7,248 bases of DNA from Armatimonadota bacterium. GTDB lineage: Bacteria > Armatimonadota > Fimbriimonadia > Fimbriimonadales > Fimbriimonadaceae. The position numbers and the translations under genes are program-made. A model generated the notes under the pieces. The model had not been told where the DNA came from. It did not search any database and was given only the letters and a program-made list of their open reading frames with translations. Shown in pieces: positions 1-6,940 of the stretch (position 1 is its first letter; each line of letters opens with the position of its first letter). The stretch lies in NCBI GenBank assembly GCA_023428805.1, contig JAEYWW010000390.1, forward strand, positions 1 to 7,248, written 5' to 3'.

Positions 1-293
1 GTTTCTGGGAGAATCTCGACACCGGACGAGCGGTTGTTTGGGCCGAGCGGACACCATTCGTCAGCGGGCAGATTGTGCTTGTCGACGAACCCAACCACGC
101 AGGAATGCCTGAAAAACGCCTTGCAACCCTCAGCGCCGCACAGGTCGAGTCCAGAAGTCTGAATCCCATCGGCTGGACCCGCAACGAGGAGGCAGTCCTG
201 GTCGTTCAAATCAGCGAGACTCACCGCGTGCGCTTTCGACTGCCTCTCTGGGAGGGAGAGTTCAAAACCAAGCAAGTCACGACCGCTCAGTAA
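1..293 (+). CDS. 3' end of an unrecognised protein (partial)
   Basis: An open frame runs in from the left edge (first complete codon at base 3, reading FWENLDTGRAVVWAE) and stops at TAA 291-293. There is no stop between the edge and the terminator codon, so the visible 96 residues are the C-terminal part of a longer protein; an internal GTG at 75 is not needed as a start. The segment is mixed alpha/beta in character, soluble, with no membrane segment and no motif I recognise. It ends about 100 bases before groES and no terminator hairpin follows, so read-through into the chaperonin operon is possible. Function unknown. Confidence 0.65.
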   Translation, partial: FWENLDTGRAVVWAERTPFVSGQIVLVDEPNHAGMPEKRLATLSAAQVESRSLNPIGWTRNEEAVLVVQISETHRVRFRLPLWEGEFKTKQVTTAQ

Positions 294-324
294 TCCTATC
301 GGGCAGGCAAACAAGGCCCAGGAT

Positions 325-351
325 TTAGCAGTCTCGTCGGTATACTGCCAA
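325..351 (+). promoter_or_regulatory. CIRCE-like operator (putative HrcA site) upstream of groES
   Basis: The half-sites TTAGCAGTC (325-333) and TACTGCCAA (343-351) are separated by exactly nine bases. The classical CIRCE element is TTAGCACTC-N9-GAGTGCTAA. The left arm matches 8 of 9 consensus bases and the right arm 6 of 9, and the two arms match each other at 7 of 9 positions. Position (42 bases before the groES start), spacing and arm sequence all fit an HrcA repressor site, which would give heat induction of groESL. A -10-like TATACT at 341-346 lies inside the element, as expected for a repressor that blocks polymerase, but no convincing -35 is seen. The site is degenerate, so the call is probable rather than certain. 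Confidence 0.6.
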
Positions 352-393
352 TCATACGCCCTCTCCGGGCGGTTCAACTAGGTTGCAAATTCC

Positions 394-2324
<1,931 letters not shown>

Positions 2325-2342
2325 TGGCGTGAGTGACTGATC

Positions 2343-2382
2343 ACCTGCCTGCAGTCTCTTTTCTGACTGCAGGCAGGTTTTT
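2343..2382 (+). terminator. Intrinsic terminator of the groESL operon
   Basis: A perfect 14-bp stem pairs 2343-2356 with 2365-2378; its core is CCTGCCTGCAGTC against GACTGCAGGCAGG. The loop is eight bases (2357-2364), and the stem runs straight into a T-tract (2378-2382). It begins 18 bases after the groEL stop. This is a classic Rho-independent terminator and insulates the downstream gene from chaperonin transcription. Confidence 0.93.
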
Positions 2383-2403
2383 GTTTGCCATACTTATTCT
2401 AGG

Positions 2404-3618
2404 ATGCCCATCACGGTTCAACTGATCGCGAAGCCAACTATGTTGGGTCTTTTCCGGCGCAAAAACTATCGGAATCTCATGATCGAGTGGGCCACTAGGA
2501 TCGCTGAACTTTCGTCTGTTCCGTGCGTTATCGACATCAATGATCATGGGGTTTTTGGAATATTGGGTGGAGGAGAATTCGAGATGACAACTCATTCGGG
2601 TTATATATGTTTGGAATCTGTTACATCTGCATTTGGGGCGGGATTTCATGCACATCTGATTGATGTCGCAATTCAGGCTGGTGATCAGCTTAAACTAAGA
2701 TGGTCATCAATATCACAAGATTCGACGGGATATTGGAAATCTCGAGATTTTGAAACACTTGCAAGGTGTCATAGACAACATTTGCGTGAGTCGGCGGACA
2801 AAGTTCTCGAAACGTCTGGGCAGGTAAAGGTCAATATGGAACCTCGACTCGCCTTCGATTACGAAGGAGAAGTTTTGACACCTATGGGCCCACGAACCCG
2901 CGATCACTTCAGAGCGGTTTCACAGGGTATAAAAACAGGAGAAGACATCCTCCATTGGCCAAATCAAGGATTTAGCCTGGTCAATCAATATCGACTCGCA
3001 CTGTTCAATCTTTGGAATGATGTGAGTTGGATGCCTGCGCAAGAAGCTGGACAATCAGAACTCTACAACTCGATTTCGCAGAACTTAAAAGCGGCCATGC
3101 TGGATTCTCGGTTTGATATTCCTTGGCATGAGTGGTGGGAGCTGATTCATCTTGGGGCGGAGATTGACAAAGAGACTTTCGTGCAGATCAACGAAAACAG
3201 AATGACCATGCCGCCTCCTCAAGTATTGATTGGCTATCGACGTAAGCATATCAAAGTGGGATGTGGTCTTTACGAGATGACTATTCCAGGTTCATTGAAT
3301 GGTCACTACTTTAAAGAATGGGTTCTTTCCAACCAAGAACAGTTTCTCGGACTGTCAGAATGCACTGACCCAATTGAAAGATATCAAATGGCGATTCATG
3401 ATCTTCCGGGAAGCTTCATCCAATTCGACAGTCCGAATTTCTCAACTCTGTTCAAATATATGCATTTGGAAGAAAGTGATGGATTTATAGTCCAAGGCAT
3501 AGTCTATCATGAATCAAAAGGAGTATATCTGACTCTTTCTGGCCCTCATTGCAAAAAAGATGAGATGATAAGTTGGTTGAAAACACTGAGAAGACCTGTT
3601 GCAACTTGCCAAAGATAA
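2404..3618 (+). CDS. Unknown 404-residue protein, AT-rich orphan
   Basis: A long open frame with protein-like composition, ending at TAA 3616-3618. I do not assign a family. It appears soluble: no signal peptide, membrane segment or nucleotide-binding loop is seen. Stretches that look like conserved-domain motifs are GAGFHAHLIDVAIQAGD (about residues 78-94), DSTGYWKSRDFETLAR (105-120) and LTPMGPRTRDHFR (157-169). The middle is Trp-rich, with WHEWWELIHLGAEID near 240. Base composition differs from its neighbours: a hand count of 2581-2640 gives 25 G+C of 60, against 40 of 60 at 1021-1080 in groEL. This suggests recent acquisition. The start is uncertain: ATG 2404 has AGG directly abutting it and no properly spaced ribosome site. 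ATG 2440 (MLGLFRRKNY) is an alternative, also weak. It is separated from groEL by a terminator, so it needs its own promoter; a -10-like CATACT (2389-2394) is only suggestive. Confidence 0.8.
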   Translation: MPITVQLIAKPTMLGLFRRKNYRNLMIEWATRIAELSSVPCVIDINDHGVFGILGGGEFEMTTHSGYICLESVTSAFGAGFHAHLIDVAIQAGDQLKLRWSSISQDSTGYWKSRDFETLARCHRQHLRESADKVLETSGQVKVNMEPRLAFDYEGEVLTPMGPRTRDHFRAVSQGIKTGEDILHWPNQGFSLVNQYRLALFNLWNDVSWMPAQEAGQSELYNSISQNLKAAMLDSRFDIPWHEWWELIHLGAEIDKETFVQINENRMTMPPPQVLIGYRRKHIKVGCGLYEMTIPGSLNGHYFKEWVLSNQEQFLGLSECTDPIERYQMAIHDLPGSFIQFDSPNFSTLFKYMHLEESDGFIVQGIVYHESKGVYLTLSGPHCKKDEMISWLKTLRRPVATCQR

Positions 3619-3706
3619 TTCAGCCATTAATTATTTCCGCTATAACCATCATGTTTCATATTCCGGCCGCGCGACAACCGCTTGACTGGTTCCTGACAAG
3701 GCCATC

Positions 3707-3735
3707 TTGACGTATTGTGACCAATATTCCATAAA
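3707..3735 (+). promoter_or_regulatory. Possible sigma70-type promoter
   Basis: TTGACG (3707-3712, 5 of 6 to the -35 consensus), a 17-base spacer, and CATAAA (3730-3735, 4 of 6 to the -10 consensus). It points toward the five-gene run and the small frames before it. Matches of this quality also arise by chance in AT-rich DNA, so confidence is low. Confidence 0.25.
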
Positions 3736-4014
3736 GAAAACAACAGATAAGTGATGAGACGCGGTTTTCCCCCAGCAGCTAGATTGCATCCTGATAGCGA
3801 AGACGACAATGAAGAGCGATTTGACGAAGCCGCGAACTGGCTGGACTGAGCCTATATTGCTCTTTTGACACTCACTGCATTTCTTCCCATGACGTACTCA
3901 GCAGCCCTCTTCATCAGTTTTCCGAAAAGCTTGCCGCACACCATTTTTGCGCACCCAGTCTTCTGGTTCAGCATCGCTGTGTGATCTTTCTTTGGAGGAA
4001 TTGAGGGAGTGCTG

Positions 4015-4125
4015 ATGTTATTCAGGAAAAGTCATGTGAAAATCGCGCTCGCATCGCTGATCTCCTGGCCAATGTATCTTTACGGAATTCTCATGAACTT
4101 CCACCTCCTCCTGGAGTCATCTTAG
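4015..4125 (+). CDS. Candidate small single-pass membrane peptide (36 aa)
   Basis: ATG 4015 to TAG 4123-4125 encodes 36 residues. A basic N-terminus (MLFRKSHVK) is followed by one hydrophobic stretch of roughly 22-24 residues (IALASLISWPMYLYGILM and on) and a short acidic end, LESS. That is the layout of a small inner-membrane peptide with a cytoplasmic positive N-terminus. GAGGGAG (4003-4009) lies five bases before the ATG. A GTG in frame at 4009 has its own GGAGG (3994-3998), so either start could be used. It ends 24 bases before the DUF1579 gene and may be the first gene of that transcript. I recognise no family; a chance frame is a real possibility. Confidence 0.4.
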   Translation: MLFRKSHVKIALASLISWPMYLYGILMNFHLLLESS

Positions 4126-4137
4126 GAGCAGACTGGT

Positions 4138-4143
4138 TAGAAT
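4138..4143 (+). promoter_or_regulatory. Possible -10 box for a leaderless start at 4150
   Basis: TAGAAT (4138-4143, 5 of 6 to TATAAT) ends six bases before the ATG at 4150, so transcription would begin at about the start codon. The following gene has no Shine-Dalgarno sequence at usable spacing (the nearest AGGAG is at 4124-4128, over 20 bases away), which fits leaderless expression. No good -35 is present. Confidence 0.25.
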
Positions 4144-4149
4144 AGAACC

Positions 4150-4614
4150 ATGTCGCAAGAACAAGAATGGACGCCGCCGCAACCGACCGACGAGCATCTG
4201 TGGCTCCAGCGGTTTGTGGGCGAATGGGAGACGCAGAGCGGGGACTGCATGGCCGGGTCGGAATCGGTGCGATCCATCGGTGGATTCTGGATCGTCGCCG
4301 AAGCGGACGGAAAGATGCCGGACGGAGACGATGCGATGAGCATCACGACAATTGGGTTCAACTCCGATACGGGCCGCTTCGTCGGATCCTGGATCGGTTC
4401 GATGATGACTTGGCATTGGGTGTATGACGGTTGGCTGGAGGGAAACACCCTCGTGCTCGAATCGGAGGGCCCGGCCATGGATGGCAATGGCAGGGGGCTT
4501 TATCGAGACAATCACGACATCATCAACGAGAATGAACGTGTGCTTCGAGCCGAAATGCAGGGACCGGATGGAACTTGGACCGAATTCATGCGGACGACTT
4601 ACCGCAGAAAGTAA
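4150..4614 (+). CDS. DUF1579 family protein
   Basis: A 154-residue soluble protein with the features of DUF1579, a family of small beta-rich proteins of unknown biochemical role. The family-like motifs appear in order: LQRFVGEWE (19-27), GGFWIVAE (44-51), and GFNSDTGRFVGSWI (69-82). A later strand pair, WLEGNTLVLESEG, leads to the C-terminal TEFMRTTYRRK. Length is normal for the family and no signal peptide is seen, so it should be cytoplasmic. ATG 4150 is the first possible start, because in-frame stops lie just upstream at 4138 and 4123. It has no ribosome-binding site. It opens a run of five co-directional genes; the next begins 15 bases after its TAA. The family assignment is from motif recognition; function is unknown. 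Confidence 0.85.
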   Translation: MSQEQEWTPPQPTDEHLWLQRFVGEWETQSGDCMAGSESVRSIGGFWIVAEADGKMPDGDDAMSITTIGFNSDTGRFVGSWIGSMMTWHWVYDGWLEGNTLVLESEGPAMDGNGRGLYRDNHDIINENERVLRAEMQGPDGTWTEFMRTTYRRK

Positions 4615-4617
4615 ATC

Positions 4618-4624
4618 GGTGAGG
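4618..4624 (+). promoter_or_regulatory. Shine-Dalgarno sequence fixing the 4630 start
   Basis: GGTGAGG at 4618-4624 sits five bases before ATG 4630 and only two before the in-frame TTG at 4627. The ATG is therefore the better start for the alkylation-repair-family gene. Confidence 0.6.
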
Positions 4625-4629
4625 ACTTG

Positions 4630-5295
4630 ATGACACGCAATGAAGTCATGGCTCGCCTGGAGAGCCTGGGCGATGAGAAAATGAAGGCGATCTACGCCAA
4701 GAACGGCTCGTCAAGGAGCCATTTCGGCGTCAAAATGGGCGATCTCCGAACGGTCGCCAAAGAGATCAAGATCGACCCAGACCTTTCCCGCGAGCTTTGG
4801 CAGACCGAAAATATGGACGCAATGCTGCTCTCCATGCTCATCATCAAGCCGAAACAGCTCGATCTGGGCGATCTGGAGCGAATGGTGCTCGACGTCACGC
4901 ATCCGCAGGTCGCCGATTGGTTCAGCTCCTATATCCTCAAGCCTCATCCGCAAAGCGAGGAACTGCGGCAAAAGTGGATGGATTCGGACCACGACTGGAC
5001 GGCGCGGATGGGCTGGAACCTGACCAGCGACCGCATCATCAAGAAGTCCGATGTCGTGGATGCCGCATCTCTTCTCGACCGAATCGAAACGGAAATGGGC
5101 GATGCTCCAGAGCCGAAGAAATGGGCGATGAATTTCGCGCTCATCTACATCGGAATCCATCACCCCGAGCTGCGCGAGCGAGCCATCGCGGTGGGCGAGA
5201 AACTGGGCGCGTACCGCGACTATCCGACGCCGAAGGGCTGCACTTCCCCCTTCGCCCCGATCGCGATTCCGGCCATGGTCAAAAACGAGAGCTGA
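4630..5295 (+). CDS. DNA alkylation repair family protein (AlkD-like HEAT repeat)
   Basis: A 221-residue, almost entirely helical protein resembling the DNA alkylation repair family (PF08713). That family includes the AlkC/AlkD glycosylases, which remove alkylated bases using HEAT-like repeats. Signs of membership are the N-terminal FGVKMGDLRTVAKEIK (32-47), followed by the helix ELWQTENMDAMLLSMLI (55-71). The segment HPQVADWFSSYIL (91-103) comes next, and the C-terminal half includes MNFALIYIGIHHPELRERA (167-185) and GCTSPFAPIAIP (203-214). The last two blocks resemble a subgroup usually annotated as alkylation repair proteins but whose glycosylase activity is not established as far as I know. 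I cannot confirm the AlkD active-site residues by eye. TTG 4627 is a possible start, but ATG 4630 has the better ribosome site. It lies 15 bases from each neighbour, inside the putative operon. Confidence 0.85.
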   Translation: MTRNEVMARLESLGDEKMKAIYAKNGSSRSHFGVKMGDLRTVAKEIKIDPDLSRELWQTENMDAMLLSMLIIKPKQLDLGDLERMVLDVTHPQVADWFSSYILKPHPQSEELRQKWMDSDHDWTARMGWNLTSDRIIKKSDVVDAASLLDRIETEMGDAPEPKKWAMNFALIYIGIHHPELRERAIAVGEKLGAYRDYPTPKGCTSPFAPIAIPAMVKNES

Positions 5296-5310
5296 GGTAC
5301 CTTGAACCTC

Positions 5311-5751
5311 ATGGCGCAGAGGCTCAACTTCCGGGAGATCAACGAAAAGGCGGCAAATCAAATGTCCGCCGTGGGCAAGCACGTCGGCAACATCGATGTC
5401 AAGCTCAAAGCCCTGGTCGAACTGAGGGTCTCCCAACTGAATGGCTGCGCGTTCTGCGTTGACCTTCACTGTCAGGAACTGCGTGAAGCGGGCGAAACTC
5501 AGCAGCGCATCGACTGCCTGACCGTGTGGGAGGAGTGCGAGTTTTATGAGGAATATGAGCGCGTCGCGCTCTCTTGGGCGGAGGCATTGACGTTTCTCGA
5601 AGACTCCGCAGGACTTGACGATCTCTTTGACAGTCTGCAGGAGATTTTCAATGATGAAGAGATCGTGGACCTCACCGTCATCATTGCGATGATGAACGCC
5701 TGGAACCGCATGGGAATCGGATTCGGCAGACAGCCGGAGCAGCGGGCGTGA
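5311..5751 (+). CDS. Carboxymuconolactone decarboxylase / AhpD-like protein
   Basis: A 146-residue helical protein of the CMD/AhpD-like superfamily. The diagnostic block is ELRVSQLNGCAFCVDLHCQE (37-56), with the redox pair Cys46-x2-Cys49 and a histidine at 53, four residues after the second cysteine as in AhpD. Members with this CxxC can act as thiol peroxidase partners or reductases. True decarboxylases of the family lack the pair, so an alkylhydroperoxidase-like role is more likely, though the substrate is unknown. The order of elements is an N-terminal QRLNFREIN, the CxxC helix, then the C-terminal helix VDLTVIIAMMNAWNRMGIGF. ATG 5311 gives the family-like MAQRLNF start; an in-frame TTG at 5302 with GAGG (5294-5297) four bases before it is an alternative. 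Its stop overlaps the next start by four bases. Confidence 0.9.
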   Translation: MAQRLNFREINEKAANQMSAVGKHVGNIDVKLKALVELRVSQLNGCAFCVDLHCQELREAGETQQRIDCLTVWEECEFYEEYERVALSWAEALTFLEDSAGLDDLFDSLQEIFNDEEIVDLTVIIAMMNAWNRMGIGFGRQPEQRA

Positions 5752-6107
5752 GCGCCACCCCTTCTCTGATCGAGCAGCTCGATCAGATCACCGAAGACCA
5801 ATCGGAGCTGCTGGATGATTCCGGTTTTCCTGAGGGTGTGATCCTTCTTTCCTTGGGGGGAAACCGCTACGCGGCGGTCAACGCGACCACCAGCGGCCCC
5901 GACCCGATGACGGTGGGATTGATCGCGTGCTTCCGCACGGACGATGACTGCACCGCCTTTGAATACCGCTATGGCCTTGAAGGAGAGCACGTCAGCAAGA
6001 CTTTCCCAGAAGCCCGCGAAATCGCCCTCTCCAAAGCCGATCAGAACATCTACGGCCTCGGACTGCAATCTCAAAACGGCACCGAGATCATCCACTGGGT
6101 TCGCTGA
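5748..6107 (+). CDS. Unknown 119-residue acidic protein
   Basis: The gene starts at GTG 5748 inside the TGA of the AhpD-like gene (GTGA, four-base overlap), with GGAG at 5736-5739 eight bases upstream; this arrangement strongly supports translation and coupling. The product is soluble and acidic. After a helical N-terminus (SLIEQLDQITEDQSELLDD) comes an apparently alpha/beta core: GVILLSLGGNRYAAVNA (30-46), VGLIACFRTDDDCTAFEYR (56-74), then a helix around PEAREIALSKAD, and a final strand EIIHWVR. No membrane segment, signal peptide or known catalytic motif is visible, and I do not recognise the family. It stops 33 bases before the next gene. Confidence 0.8.
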   Translation: MSATPSLIEQLDQITEDQSELLDDSGFPEGVILLSLGGNRYAAVNATTSGPDPMTVGLIACFRTDDDCTAFEYRYGLEGEHVSKTFPEAREIALSKADQNIYGLGLQSQNGTEIIHWVR

Positions 6108-6140
6108 AACCCTCCTGCGACCTGCAACGAATATAAGCGA

Positions 6141-6824
6141 GTGAATTGGTCGGAACTGAATCGCAAACTGGATGAGCGGCTCGCGCCAGAAGACGCGTTG
6201 TTGCTGGTCCAAGAGTTCAATCTCGATCCCGACAAATTCTCGGCGATGCCAACCCTGCGCGAGATTGTGCAGGCAGGCGATCTTTCGCTTGGAGATGTGG
6301 CGCGGATTCTGCATGTTGAAGAAGATATCTCCAAGCCCGAGCCTGAACTTCCGATCACGGTCTTTTCAAATGAGCTGACTCGGGAGGAAGTGATTGATGG
6401 CGGAGTGACAGATCAGGAAGCCGAATGGCTGACTCGTAAATTCGGCCTCGCCGACACCCCGCCCGCTGGCACTCCAATCGGCCAGATTGTCGATGATTAC
6501 GAACTTGACCCAGACATCGTGGCGAAATCTCTCACGCAGTTGAATGGCGCTGAAACCCAGGGGGTCCAAGAAAAGAAGCAGTCCCCCCTGGTTGACTTGG
6601 ACAATCCCAAAAATGTGTCCCGGGTTTATGACGAGATGCTGCTTGAAAGATGGAGGCGATCACTTCCTTTCATTGTTGTTGCAATCTTCCTCACTCCGGT
6701 TATTTTTCTGGCTCTTGATTGTCAATCAAGGGCGCAGCAAGATAGACACATCGAGATGATCAATGAGTTCAGCCGTGCGCAAAGCCAAGTGAATGAAGGC
6801 AAGTCGATCGAGTCTCGCAAATAG
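6141..6824 (+). CDS. Unknown 227-residue protein: two helical repeats plus a C-terminal membrane helix
   Basis: The N-terminal cytoplasmic region carries two related segments, about residues 15-57 and 90-131. Aligned with one single-residue gap, they share the pattern A..L...F.L........P....IV.....L....VA...L; for example Phe26/Phe101, Ile42-Val43/Ile116-Val117, Leu48/Leu122, Val53-Ala54/Val127-Ala128 and Leu57/Leu131. A linker rich in charged residues follows, then one hydrophobic helix, SLPFIVVAIFLTPVIFLAL (174-192), preceded by WRR. A hydrophilic tail of about 35 residues ends the protein. The topology resembles a C-terminally anchored protein with its repeats in the cytoplasm. The start is GTG 6141 with a weak ribosome site; the next in-frame Met is residue 36, which would cut into the first repeat. 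It is last in the five-gene run. Family not recognised. Confidence 0.8.
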   Translation: MNWSELNRKLDERLAPEDALLLVQEFNLDPDKFSAMPTLREIVQAGDLSLGDVARILHVEEDISKPEPELPITVFSNELTREEVIDGGVTDQEAEWLTRKFGLADTPPAGTPIGQIVDDYELDPDIVAKSLTQLNGAETQGVQEKKQSPLVDLDNPKNVSRVYDEMLLERWRRSLPFIVVAIFLTPVIFLALDCQSRAQQDRHIEMINEFSRAQSQVNEGKSIESRK

Positions 6825-6843
6825 CTCAACTAGCCGGAATCTG

Positions 6844-6875
6844 AAGGCCTTGCATGTATGAACATGCAAGGCCTT
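6844..6875. terminator. Perfect hairpin between convergent genes, probable bidirectional terminator
   Basis: A 14-bp perfect stem pairs 6844-6857 (AAGGCCTTGCATGT) with 6862-6875 around a four-base loop, ATGA. It lies 20 bases after the stop of the 227-residue protein and between convergent genes. The + strand trailer is only TTTC-like and there is no strong U-tract in either direction, so its strength as a terminator is uncertain. Confidence 0.65.
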
Positions 6876-6881
6876 TCATCA

Positions 6882-6897
6882 GAGCCGCAAGCGGCTC
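6882..6897. repeat. Small GC-rich inverted repeat
   Basis: GAGCCGC (6882-6888) and GCGGCTC (6891-6897) form a compact hairpin, effectively six pairs with a CAAG loop, immediately beside the larger hairpin. It may assist termination of mqnD transcripts from the minus strand. There is no T-tract. Confidence 0.4.
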
Positions 6898-6940
6898 ACT
6901 CCATAGCTCTCGCCAGCAAGAGCACTCCTGCGGCTGTTCG

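Larger units (their letters stand above)
3619..4149 (+). other. About 530 bases with no clear full-size gene
   Basis: AT-richer than the flanking operons, like the gene before it. No terminator hairpin is seen after 3618. Contents I can point to are a plausible promoter at 3707-3735, a small candidate membrane-peptide frame at 4015-4125, and a -10-like box at 4138-4143. There is also a 31-codon frame at 3754-3849 (GTG also possible at 3751), acidic and ending FDEAANWLD, but it has no ribosome site. The acidic frame could be the tail of a decayed gene; nothing more can be supported. The minus strand shows no convincing gene. Confidence 0.5.

Noticed and set aside
3627..3809. A 60-codon minus-strand frame in the gap after the orphan gene
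   Set aside because: No ribosome site or recognisable motif, and composition looks random.
3754..3849. A 31-codon acidic + strand frame ending FDEAANWLD
   Set aside because: Looks somewhat protein-like but has no Shine-Dalgarno sequence and no partner; kept only as a note on the gap, not as a gene.
3889..3984. A 31-codon hydrophobic + strand frame starting MTYSAALFIS
   Set aside because: No ribosome-binding site and Pro/His-rich, with no coherent membrane helix; the 4015 frame just downstream is much better supported.
4711..5469. A 252-codon minus-strand frame opposite the alkylation-repair-family gene, and overlapping + frames at 4797-5462
   Set aside because: Alternative frames of a GC-rich coding region; the + frame at 4630 has family motifs and a ribosome site, these do not.
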